64,000 nt of DNA from an uncultured Flaviramulus sp. (lineage in GTDB: Bacteria > Bacteroidota > Bacteroidia > Flavobacteriales > Flavobacteriaceae), in NCBI GenBank assembly GCA_947495125.1, contig CANLXL010000002.1, forward strand, positions 434,001-498,000, in the 5' to 3' direction. Below are positions 45,551 through 54,587 of the stretch, piece by piece. The notes under the pieces are model-generated. The model made no database searches. It saw only the letters and a list, made by a program, of their open reading frames with translations, and was not told where the DNA came from. The position numbers and the translations under genes were made by a program. Each line of letters begins with the position of its first letter. Position 1 is the stretch's first letter.

Positions 45551-46978
45551 ATGAAGTATATTTCAAAAAGTAAACTCGGATCTATCATGCAAAAGGGCTT
45601 ATGCGTTTTAACGCTTCTCCTGTGTTTTAATGCGCAAGCTGAAATATGGTTACCATCTATTTTATCTGATAATATGGTATTGCAGCAAAACTCTGAGGCT
45701 ACGATTTGGGGTTGGACCACCGAGGTAAGCGAAAAAATAACCGTATCGGGTTCCTGGAATAATGAAAAAGTTACTGTTGAAGCATATCAAGGTATCTGGT
45801 CTTTAAAACTCCCAACACCAAAAGCTGGAGGACCTTATGTTTTAACCATTGAAGGCCATGAGAAAATTATATTGAACAATATTTTAATTGGAGAGGTTTG
45901 GTTGTGTTCCGGTCAGTCAAATATGGAATGGACCCCACTTCTTGGTTTGGATAATGCAGATCAGGAAATTGCAAATGCTAGCTATCCGAATATAAGGTTC
46001 TTTTCAGTGCCTAAGCATACATCCAAGTATCCGCAAGACGATTCCTTTGGTGCGTGGAAGGAAAGCACTCCTGAAACAATGAAAACATTTAGTTCCGTGG
46101 GATACTTCTTCGGAAGAAAATTACATAAAGACCTAAACGTGCCTGTTGGTCTAATAAATTCCAGCTGGGGAGGCACTAATGTAGAAGTTTGGATTCCAAA
46201 AGAAGCTATAGCACATCATACCGGTTTATTGCAGAGCATGGATAGAATCAAGGAACAGCCCTGGTGGCCACATGATGAAGCATTGGCCTACAATGCCATG
46301 ATCCATCCCTTGGTGAATTTTAACATCGCCGGAACCATCTGGTATCAGGGAGAATCTAATAGGATGAATGCCGGTTTTTACCACGAGGCATTTTCGACCA
46401 TGATCGCATCCTGGAGAAAGAAATGGCAAAAAGAGTTCCCTTTTTATTTTGTTGAAATAGCACCGTTCAATTACAATTCAAAAACCAATATAGAAGCAGC
46501 GTTGGTAAGAGAAGCTCAGTTAAAAACCATGCAAACCATAACCAATTCAGGGATGGTGGTTACCAACGATATAGGCAACCTCAAAAATATTCACCCCACA
46601 AACAAACAAGAAGTAGGACGACGTCTTGCATTATGGGCCTTATCAAAAACCTATGGGGTTAAAGATTTAGCATTTAGCGGACCCATTTACAAGAGTATGG
46701 AAATCAAAAAGAACAAAGTGACTGTTTCTTTTGATTTCGCTGAAAATGGTTTGCACGTTAAAGGCAAAGAACTTAAAGAATTTTTTATTGCGGGAGAGGA
46801 TAAACAATTCCATCCGGCCAAAGCAAAAATTAAGGGTAATAAAATCGAACTGACCTCTAAACAAGTGAAGCATCCCGTAGCCGTGCGTTTTGCTTTTACC
46901 GAAACGGCCTTACCAAATTTATATAACAGCGATGGTTTACCCGCCGCCGCCTTTAGAACGGATCGTTGGGAAAACTAA
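45551..46978 (+). CDS. Sialate O-acetylesterase-like (SASA family) esterase
   Basis: A 475-residue secreted esterase. The signal peptide is clearest from an internal Met at 45587 (MQKGLCVLTLLLCFNAQA), though the track start is also possible. Features: an N-terminal beta-sandwich (IWLPSILSDNMVLQQNSEATIWGWT), then LIGEVWLCSGQSNMEWTPLLG with the catalytic Ser, INSSWGGTNVEVWIP, GTIWYQGESN and NLKNIHPTNKQEVGRRLALWAL with the catalytic His. Despite the family name, Bacteroidota members often remove acetyl groups from plant or algal polysaccharides. With several SGNH enzymes nearby, an acetylated glycan is likely. Confidence 0.92.
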   Translation: MKYISKSKLGSIMQKGLCVLTLLLCFNAQAEIWLPSILSDNMVLQQNSEATIWGWTTEVSEKITVSGSWNNEKVTVEAYQGIWSLKLPTPKAGGPYVLTIEGHEKIILNNILIGEVWLCSGQSNMEWTPLLGLDNADQEIANASYPNIRFFSVPKHTSKYPQDDSFGAWKESTPETMKTFSSVGYFFGRKLHKDLNVPVGLINSSWGGTNVEVWIPKEAIAHHTGLLQSMDRIKEQPWWPHDEALAYNAMIHPLVNFNIAGTIWYQGESNRMNAGFYHEAFSTMIASWRKKWQKEFPFYFVEIAPFNYNSKTNIEAALVREAQLKTMQTITNSGMVVTNDIGNLKNIHPTNKQEVGRRLALWALSKTYGVKDLAFSGPIYKSMEIKKNKVTVSFDFAENGLHVKGKELKEFFIAGEDKQFHPAKAKIKGNKIELTSKQVKHPVAVRFAFTETALPNLYNSDGLPAAAFRTDRWEN

Positions 46979-47008
46979 ATAGGATTGATAATTAATAAAC
47001 CAAAAATA

Positions 47009-49372
47009 ATGAGCAGTCTTAAATTTTTACTAAGCATTTTTATGCTCGTTTTAATGAGCTGTAGTAGCCAAAATTTTGAAATATACGTCAGCCCTGAAGG
47101 AGATTCCAAGAATAATGGTTCGATCGACGCGCCGCTGTCATCAATTCAGGAAGCCATTGAAAAGGCAAAAAAGTATAAAGAAGGATCTGAAGATGCTGAA
47201 ATAACAATCCATGTTTTAGAAGGCGAATATCGTTTAGAGGCACCAATTAAAATAAATACAGATTTAAACCATTTGAAGATCAAGGGGGAAGGTCTGGATA
47301 AAGTTGTTGTAAAAGGATCTGAAATATTAGACTTGGAATGGCGTACATACAACGGTCAGATTTTGGTCGCTAAAATTAGCAATCAAGTTCAATTCGATCA
47401 GTTTTTCGTAAACGGAAAACAGCAAGTTTTAGCAAGGTATCCCAATTATAATGAAGAAGGCGGGCATTGGCAAGGGCATGCTGCCGATGCGATTGATCCA
47501 GAACGGGTTAAAACCTGGAAGCATCCGAAAGGCGCTATAATTCATGCCATGCATAGTGGGGAATGGGGCGGTTTTCACTATGAAGTAATTAAAGCTAATG
47601 AAGACGGAACGCTGGAGTTAAAGGGTGGGCATCAAAATAACAGGCCATCAAAAATGCATGATAAGTATCGTATGGTAGAGCATGTTTTTGAAGAATTGGA
47701 TAGCCCCGGTGAATGGTATTTGGATAAGGAAAAACAACAATTATATTATTGGCCGGCTAAAGGGATGTCTTTAGATGACAGCACTTTTGAAGGGGTTACT
47801 TTAAAGCATCTGGCAGAAATTATAGGGAAAGAAGATAGTCCGGTCAAGAATATTTCTATTTCGGGAATCAAATTTGAACACGCACAGCGTACCCTCATGG
47901 AAGATTACGAACCTTTATTGCGGAGTGATTGGACCATGTATAGAGGTGGTGCCGTTTTTATCGAAAATGCCGAAAATATAGAAATCGCAGATAGCGAATT
48001 CACAAATTTAGGAGGTAATGTGATTTTTGTAAGTAAATATAATAGGAATGTAAAAATCACAAGAAATCATATTTATAACTGCGGAGCTACTGCTATTAGT
48101 TTTGTTGGAGACCCAAGCGCAGTACGTTCACCGTCTTTTCAATATGGTGAGTACGTAACACTTAAAGACATGGATACCATCAAAGGACCAGCAAATAGCA
48201 AGTATCCTAAAGATTGTGTTGTAGATGATAATTTAATATATAGAATCGGAAGGGTCGAAAAACAAGTGGCCGGTGTTCAAATTTCGATGGCTATGGATAT
48301 CACCCTAAGCTCGAATAGTATCTATGATGTCCCGCGCTCTGGGATTAACGTTAGTGAAGGTACTTGGGGCGGTCATATTATTGCATATAACGACGTGTTT
48401 AATACGGTTTTAGAAACTTCAGATCACGGAGCGTTTAACTCTTGGGGCCGCGATCGCTTTTGGCACCCAGATAGGAAGACAATGAATGAATTAACAACCA
48501 ATGACCCAGAAATGCCATATTGGGATGCGATCCATAAAACGGTGATCAAAAATAACCGATTTAGATGTGACCACGGCTGGGATATCGATTTGGATGATGG
48601 CTCCTCAAACTATCATATTTACAACAATGTATGTCTAAACGGAGGAATTAAATTAAGAGAGGGGTTTTACAGAACCGTTGAGAATAACATCATGGTAAAT
48701 AACAGTTTTCATCCACACGTTTGGTTCGAAAACAGTGGTGATGTGTTTAAGCACAATATAGCGATGACGGCATATAAAGACATTCGTTTAAGTGGCTGGG
48801 GTAAGGAAGTAGATTATAATCTCTTCCCTAATGAAAAAGCTCTCTTAAAGGCGCAGCAAAACAAAACAGACGCTCATAGTGTCTTTGGAAATCCGGATTA
48901 TAAAAACCCAAATCATGGCGATTACACTGTTTCTGATGGATCACCGGCATTCAAAATAGGATTTAAAAATATCCCTATGAATGAGTTTGGTGTAAAAAAA
49001 CCATCCTTAAAGGCTATAGCAAAAACACCTGATTTTCCGGTAATCTGGTCGATTACTGATGGGGATAATAAAAATTCTGTGATTATGAGTTGGCTTGGAG
49101 CGACCATCAAGAATATAGAATCTAAAGAAGAACGTTCTGCCTATGGATTAAATAAAACCGCTGGCGTATTAATAACCGATATTAAAGAGAATAGTATTAT
49201 AAAAAACTCAAAACTAGAAATTGGTGATGTCATTATCGGTGGTGAAGGTGAAGATATTAATAATATCCCGGATTTAATGCGTGTATACTCCGGACATAAT
49301 TGGAAAGGAAAAGTAAATCTGAAGATTTATAGAAATCAAACCGATTTAGATGTTATCGTACAAACGAAATAG
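47009..49372 (+). CDS. GH141-like right-handed beta-helix protein with C-terminal PDZ-like domain, lipoprotein
   Basis: The track begins at a TTG (46985). The ATG at 47009 gives a clean lipoprotein signal (SIFMLVLMSCSSQ) and 787 residues. The N-terminus EIYVSPEGDSKNNGSIDAPLSSIQEAI is typical of parallel beta-helix glycan enzymes. Turn-like repeats (VKNISISGIKFEHA, IEIADSEFTNLGGNVIFVSK, VKITRNHIYNCGATAISFVGD) and SDHGAFNSWGRDRFWHPD resemble GH141, which has fucosidase and xylanase members. Residues ~690-787 look like a PDZ domain (GVLITDIKENSIIKNSKLEIGDVIIGGEG). The fit with a fucose-rich substrate is good; the exact family needs a profile search. Confidence 0.75.
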   Translation: MSSLKFLLSIFMLVLMSCSSQNFEIYVSPEGDSKNNGSIDAPLSSIQEAIEKAKKYKEGSEDAEITIHVLEGEYRLEAPIKINTDLNHLKIKGEGLDKVVVKGSEILDLEWRTYNGQILVAKISNQVQFDQFFVNGKQQVLARYPNYNEEGGHWQGHAADAIDPERVKTWKHPKGAIIHAMHSGEWGGFHYEVIKANEDGTLELKGGHQNNRPSKMHDKYRMVEHVFEELDSPGEWYLDKEKQQLYYWPAKGMSLDDSTFEGVTLKHLAEIIGKEDSPVKNISISGIKFEHAQRTLMEDYEPLLRSDWTMYRGGAVFIENAENIEIADSEFTNLGGNVIFVSKYNRNVKITRNHIYNCGATAISFVGDPSAVRSPSFQYGEYVTLKDMDTIKGPANSKYPKDCVVDDNLIYRIGRVEKQVAGVQISMAMDITLSSNSIYDVPRSGINVSEGTWGGHIIAYNDVFNTVLETSDHGAFNSWGRDRFWHPDRKTMNELTTNDPEMPYWDAIHKTVIKNNRFRCDHGWDIDLDDGSSNYHIYNNVCLNGGIKLREGFYRTVENNIMVNNSFHPHVWFENSGDVFKHNIAMTAYKDIRLSGWGKEVDYNLFPNEKALLKAQQNKTDAHSVFGNPDYKNPNHGDYTVSDGSPAFKIGFKNIPMNEFGVKKPSLKAIAKTPDFPVIWSITDGDNKNSVIMSWLGATIKNIESKEERSAYGLNKTAGVLITDIKENSIIKNSKLEIGDVIIGGEGEDINNIPDLMRVYSGHNWKGKVNLKIYRNQTDLDVIVQTK

Positions 49373-49532
49373 AAAATAATAAAATTATAGTATAAGTAAA
49401 AATATTTTACATTTGATAAATTTAATGATTGAACGATTTAATATGAAAAAATTATTCTCCTTACCCATATTGCGGTTAATTGTTTTTTCAATTTTTCGGA
49501 AACAAGAATATTGCTTATTAAATACGTTTAAA

Positions 49533-52319
49533 ATGGTACATAAAATAACTTTAGCACTTATAACCATCGTAACATTTAGTTTGGAAGGTCGTGCACAGTC
49601 GTATGTGAACCTTTCAGAAATGGAAGTGTCTTTAGGGCAACAAACTTACAGTGCGCCTGTTATTAATGAGTCCATTTCCGGCGAAAAGCTATCCATTGCA
49701 GGTACCAAATTTTCAAATGGTGTAGGGGTGTATTCGAGGTCGACCATAAAAATTAAAAATCACGGTGCTCATACCTTTACAGCTAAAGTGGGTGTAAACG
49801 ATTCAAAAATTGATTATTCGGCAAATAGTATTAAAACCATTCCTTTAACAGATGGTAAGCGAATCTTTTACAATGTTACCAAAACCAAGAAACAGTTTTT
49901 AGGTGTTGAAGGTGCTGATGGTAAAATCGATAAAGGCAGCGTCATTTTTAAAGTACTGCATAATGGTAAAGAAGTTTTCAATAGCGGTCTTATGCGACAG
50001 GGAGATCAAGCCAAAAACGTTCATGTTAATGCTAAGGGGGGTCTTTTAGAATTGATCGTTGAAGATGCCGGAGATGGTTCCAGTGGAGACAATGCGGCAT
50101 GGTTGGATGCACAGTTTGAATATTTTGAAGTTTCACCAGCCATAGTTCCCGGTGATTTTAGAGGAGAAGTTCCGGTGCAATCAAATGAAATCAAAACCAA
50201 ACTGACTAACTTAATTAGTAAACTACCCGAAATTAAATGGCCTTTGGATCAGCCTGAATATGACTGGCTCATCGATAATAAGAAAGCGAAAACTAACATC
50301 TATAGAACTAATAGTGGTAAAGATATTGTTATTAGTAATGGTTTGATCGCTAGAATATTTCGATTAACACCAAACTTAGCGACCATAGATTATGTAAATC
50401 AAATGACCGGAGAGAGTTTGCTTAGAAGTGTTTCCAATGAAGGGGTTTTAACTATTGATGGAAAAAATTATACCATTGGAGGTTTAAGTAAACAAAGGGA
50501 ATATGGATATACTCTCATGAAATGGGTTGATGAGCTCACTGCTTTGGAAAACTCTTTTATGATTGAAAATTTCGAGATCAAAGAGGTCACCGAAAGACTA
50601 CAATGGAAACGAGTGCGCTGGGCTTCCAATACAAAAGGACCGACGGGTAAAGAATTAATATTCACCCTTTCCCGAGAAGGTGTAAAAGTTAAAGTTCACT
50701 ATATATTATATGATGGAATACCAACTTTGAGTAAATGGATAGAAATTATAAACGAATCTGATTTTATGATTCAATTAAATCGATTTAAACTGGAACAGTT
50801 AGCGATGGTTGAGGGCGAAAACCTGGTTAAAACACCGAAACACTGGACCAAGCCCAACATTCATTTTCAAAGTGATTATGCGTTTGGAGGCATGCAACAA
50901 AAACCATCCGATCAAACAACCTACTGGGAAAAAGATCCGCGGTATACATCACAAACCAATTATCCGTTAAATTTACCCTGTTTGTTGGAAATAAAACTAC
51001 CCATTGGCCCGGATACGGCAATTCCGGTTGGAGAATCTTTAACAACCTTTAGAGTTTGGGAAACACCAATGGATAGTAGAGATGAAGAACGTGTCGGGCT
51101 TTTTAAAAGAAAACTATACCGAACCATTTCTCCCTGGACTACCGAAAACCCAATGTTTTTACACTTAACTTCCACGGACCCCGATGTGATTAAAAGAGCC
51201 GTTGATCAGTGTGCAGAAACAGGCTATGAAATGATCATCTTAAGTTTTGGTAGTGGCCTGAACATGGAAAAAGAAGATGAAGCCTACTACCAAAAATTCA
51301 AAGCGTATAGGGAATACGCAAACTCAAAGGGTATTGAGTTAGGCGGGTATTCATTATTATCAAGTCGGTGGATTAGTGATGAGGTCGATGTTATCAACCC
51401 AAAAACTGGAAAACGCGGTGGTATGATTTTTGGCTCGTCGCCTTGCCTTAGCAGTGAATGGGGCTATGATTATTTCAGAAAAATAAAGAAATTCTTTACC
51501 AAAACAGGGATGCAGGTTTTCGAAAATGATGGTTCATATCCCGGGAATGTTTGTGCATCAACGATGCATGCTCATCATAATGGATTAAACGATTCGCAAT
51601 GGAAACAATACGCCCAAATTCAAGGCTTATATAAATGGATGCGTTCTGAAGGTATTTATATGAATGTCCCGGATTTTTATTTAAACTCCGGGACCAATAA
51701 AACAGGAATTGGGTATCGGGAAGTGAATTGGTCGCTTCCCAGAGATCGCCAATTGGTTTTAGGAAGACAAAATATTTATGACGGGCTTTGGGACAGAATT
51801 CCAAGCATGAGTTGGACGTTCGTGCCGTTAACACAATATCATGGAGGAGGAGCTGCGGCAACCATGGAACCCTTAAAGGATCATTTGGATGATTATGAAA
51901 ACCAAATGATGCAGAATTATGGATCGGGAGTTCAGGCATGTTATAGAGGTCCCAGGTTATACGATACCGAAGAAACGAAACAATTAGTCATTAAAGTTGT
52001 TGATTGGTATAAAAAATATCGCGAGATATTAAATAGTGATATCATCCATTTAAGACGTCCCTCAGGTAAAGATTGGGATGGTTTTTTGCATGTTAACCCC
52101 AATTTAAAAGAAAAAGGATTCGCCATGCTTTTCAATCCTACGGATGAAGATATGATTAGAACAATTAAACTCCCTTTATATTATACGGGGCTGTCAAAAA
52201 CCGCTTCAATAAGAGAAAAAGAAGGTGTAGTCAAAACCTATAACCTGTCCAGAGATTATAAAGTTAATGTTAATGTTACCATACCTGCGAACTCATATAT
52301 CTGGATGGTTATTGAATAA
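49533..52319 (+). CDS. NPCBM-domain glycoside hydrolase, clan GH-D-like (GH27/GH36-type)
   Basis: The track start (49413) adds 40 unlikely residues. The ATG at 49533 begins MVHKITLALITIVTFSLEGRAQS, a good signal peptide, giving 928 residues. The first ~160 residues form an NPCBM/NEW2 carbohydrate-binding domain (SEMEVSLGQQTYSAPV...NGVGVYSRSTIKI...DSGLMRQGD-like turns...LIVEDAGDG). A large beta-rich domain follows, then a TIM-barrel-like part with YEMIILSFGSGLNMEKED, GIELGGYSLLSSR and GMQVFENDGSYPG, where the Asp may be the nucleophile. The layout recalls alpha-galactosidase-like clan GH-D enzymes. The activity is not recognisable from the sequence alone. Confidence 0.65.
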   Translation: MVHKITLALITIVTFSLEGRAQSYVNLSEMEVSLGQQTYSAPVINESISGEKLSIAGTKFSNGVGVYSRSTIKIKNHGAHTFTAKVGVNDSKIDYSANSIKTIPLTDGKRIFYNVTKTKKQFLGVEGADGKIDKGSVIFKVLHNGKEVFNSGLMRQGDQAKNVHVNAKGGLLELIVEDAGDGSSGDNAAWLDAQFEYFEVSPAIVPGDFRGEVPVQSNEIKTKLTNLISKLPEIKWPLDQPEYDWLIDNKKAKTNIYRTNSGKDIVISNGLIARIFRLTPNLATIDYVNQMTGESLLRSVSNEGVLTIDGKNYTIGGLSKQREYGYTLMKWVDELTALENSFMIENFEIKEVTERLQWKRVRWASNTKGPTGKELIFTLSREGVKVKVHYILYDGIPTLSKWIEIINESDFMIQLNRFKLEQLAMVEGENLVKTPKHWTKPNIHFQSDYAFGGMQQKPSDQTTYWEKDPRYTSQTNYPLNLPCLLEIKLPIGPDTAIPVGESLTTFRVWETPMDSRDEERVGLFKRKLYRTISPWTTENPMFLHLTSTDPDVIKRAVDQCAETGYEMIILSFGSGLNMEKEDEAYYQKFKAYREYANSKGIELGGYSLLSSRWISDEVDVINPKTGKRGGMIFGSSPCLSSEWGYDYFRKIKKFFTKTGMQVFENDGSYPGNVCASTMHAHHNGLNDSQWKQYAQIQGLYKWMRSEGIYMNVPDFYLNSGTNKTGIGYREVNWSLPRDRQLVLGRQNIYDGLWDRIPSMSWTFVPLTQYHGGGAAATMEPLKDHLDDYENQMMQNYGSGVQACYRGPRLYDTEETKQLVIKVVDWYKKYREILNSDIIHLRRPSGKDWDGFLHVNPNLKEKGFAMLFNPTDEDMIRTIKLPLYYTGLSKTASIREKEGVVKTYNLSRDYKVNVNVTIPANSYIWMVIE

Positions 52320-52344
52320 ATTAATAAATAATAAACACAAAAAA

Positions 52345-54525
52345 ATGAAGATTATTAGAATAAGTAGTATTTTAATTTTTACGTTATGCTTGTTTTTGTC
52401 CTGTAATAAAAAGGAAGGAGCCAAACCATTAATAACAGATATTAATAACAATCCTAATTGGACACAAAAATTTCCCGGAGTGTGGGAAACATCCGTTAAT
52501 ACGCCCTCCGAGGTAAACTTATTGAGTGCTGTTGAAGCGAAACCGCGAGCTGAGGTTTTAAAAACCTTTTCTGAGGAAAGTTTCCCCGTTGAAAAATCTG
52601 AGATAAAAGTATATACTAAAAACGGAAAAACACATATTCGATTTCCACTGGATGATAAAGAGCAAATTTACGGTTTAGGCTTAAATTTTAAAACGGTGCA
52701 CCAACGTGGCCGGATTATGAAATTGCATATGGATCATTATACAGGAAGAGATGAAGGGCGAACTCATGCTCCAACACCGTTTTTTGCATCTTCGAAAGGC
52801 TACGGGGTTTTAATAAACTCGGCAAAATATATTGATGTTTATGTAGGTACTGGTGTTACAAAAGACAGTAAAAACCCTGCTGAATCGAGGGATAGAAATA
52901 CAAGTAAAAACTGGAATCCAAGACCGAAATCAGATAATTTAGAATTAATAGTTCCGGATAATGGCGTAGAAATTGTAATGTTTTCCGGGAAAGATGTACA
53001 AGAAACCGTGCAGCGTTTTAATCTGTATTGTGGTGGTGGCTTTGTCCCTCCTAAATGGGGCTTAGGGTTTTGGCAACGTACGCCAACACTTTATGATGAG
53101 CATGCCGTTCAGGAAGAAGTTGATGGATTTACAAAAAATAACTTCCCATTGGATGTTGTTGGTTTAGAGCCGGGTTGGCATAGTAAATCTTACCCTTGCA
53201 CGTTTGAATGGGATAAAACCCGTTTCCCAAATCCGGATGCTTTCGTTAATAAAATGACGAATCAGGGTATTCGTTTAAACTCCTGGATAAACCCTTTTGT
53301 ATCCCCTTCGGCTTCTATATTTGAAAGTATTAAACCCTATACCGGAACGCATACGGTTTGGACCGGTATTGTCCCGGATTTCACCATGCCGGAAGCCATA
53401 AAAATTATGAGCGATCATTTTCAGAAGGAAGTAATTTCAAAAGGAGTCAGTGGGCTGAAAATTGATGAAGTTGATGGTTATGATGTATGGTTATGGCCGG
53501 ATTCAGCTCAATTTCCATCGGGTTTAGATGGTGAAATGATGCGTTCAATTTACGGTTCCTTAGTTCAAAAATGGAGCACGGATATGTATCGAAAAATCAA
53601 CCAACGAACTTATGGTTTAGTTAGGGCTTCAAATGTAGGATCGGTGTCTTATCCGTATGTTATTTATAATGATTATTATCGACATCAAGATTTTATTACG
53701 GCTTTAATAAACAGCAGCTTTACCGGGACTTTATGGACACCGGAAGTCAGAAGCTCCGGCTCTCCGGAAGATTGGATCAGACGTATGCAATCGGTATGTT
53801 TTTCACCTATGGCGATGTTAAATGCCTGGGCGGATGGAACAAAACCCTGGTCGTATCCTGAGGTGTATAAGTATTGTCAGGATGTGGCTTTTTTACGAAT
53901 GCAGTTATTACCTTATATTTATAGTACCTTTTCGGAGTATTATTTAAAAGGAATTCCACCGTTTAGAGCGATGGCTATGGAAGAAGGTTTCAGCTTTAAT
54001 GAAGTTGTTGAAGATGGCGAATTAAGTTCTACGAATAACCCATATAAAGAGGCGGTTAAAAAAGAAATAAAAGACCAGTATATGATGGGTGAAAGCATTT
54101 TGGTAGCCCCTATGTTTGCAGATCAAAAAACGAGAACGGTAGTATTACCTAAAGGAAAATGGTTTGATTTTTATACAGGAGCTTATGTAGGTGATGGTGA
54201 GATTATTACAGCCAGTCACGGATTGGATAAAATTCCACTTTATGTTAAAGATGGTGCCATTATTCCAATGATGAAACAAATTAAAAACACATCTGAATGG
54301 ACGCCACAAACCGATTTGGAAGTACGCGTTTATGGTAGCAAATCCCATGAGTTTGTTTTGTATGACGATGATGGAGAATCGTTTGATTATGAAAAAGGTG
54401 AATACACTCAAAAAGTGCTAAGTACGTCCATAGTATCTGGAAAATTGAATGGAACGATTAAGGATTTGAAGGATGGAAAATCGTGGTCTTATAGAAACCT
54501 AAGATGGAATTTTATGAGCAAATAA
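52345..54525 (+). CDS. GH31-family alpha-glycosidase, lipoprotein
   Basis: The ATG at 52345 (726 residues) avoids overlap with the previous gene and yields a lipoprotein signal (FTLCLFLSCNKKEG); the track start is 26 codons earlier. GH31 features are YGLGLNFKTVHQRGRIMKLHMDHYTGRDEG, FFASSKGYGVLINSAKY, PPKWGLGFWQRTPTLYDEHAVQEEVDGF, GVSGLKIDEVDGYDVWLWPD with the probable nucleophile, and LWTPEVRSSGSPEDWIRRMQ. The TPEVRS block stands where many GH31 enzymes have a WxGD acid/base. A C-terminal DUF5110-like sandwich is suggested by VRVYGSKSHEFVLYDDDGESFDYEKGEY. The sugar removed is undetermined. Confidence 0.88.
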   Translation: MKIIRISSILIFTLCLFLSCNKKEGAKPLITDINNNPNWTQKFPGVWETSVNTPSEVNLLSAVEAKPRAEVLKTFSEESFPVEKSEIKVYTKNGKTHIRFPLDDKEQIYGLGLNFKTVHQRGRIMKLHMDHYTGRDEGRTHAPTPFFASSKGYGVLINSAKYIDVYVGTGVTKDSKNPAESRDRNTSKNWNPRPKSDNLELIVPDNGVEIVMFSGKDVQETVQRFNLYCGGGFVPPKWGLGFWQRTPTLYDEHAVQEEVDGFTKNNFPLDVVGLEPGWHSKSYPCTFEWDKTRFPNPDAFVNKMTNQGIRLNSWINPFVSPSASIFESIKPYTGTHTVWTGIVPDFTMPEAIKIMSDHFQKEVISKGVSGLKIDEVDGYDVWLWPDSAQFPSGLDGEMMRSIYGSLVQKWSTDMYRKINQRTYGLVRASNVGSVSYPYVIYNDYYRHQDFITALINSSFTGTLWTPEVRSSGSPEDWIRRMQSVCFSPMAMLNAWADGTKPWSYPEVYKYCQDVAFLRMQLLPYIYSTFSEYYLKGIPPFRAMAMEEGFSFNEVVEDGELSSTNNPYKEAVKKEIKDQYMMGESILVAPMFADQKTRTVVLPKGKWFDFYTGAYVGDGEIITASHGLDKIPLYVKDGAIIPMMKQIKNTSEWTPQTDLEVRVYGSKSHEFVLYDDDGESFDYEKGEYTQKVLSTSIVSGKLNGTIKDLKDGKSWSYRNLRWNFMSK

Positions 54526-54587
54526 ATAAAAAGGAATTGAGAATACTTAGTTAATATTACATTATGAATAATTAAAAACGAATAATT

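Noticed and set aside
51496-51939. 147-codon minus-strand ORF within the NPCBM glycosidase
   Set aside because: Antisense to a conserved barrel region and without family motifs.
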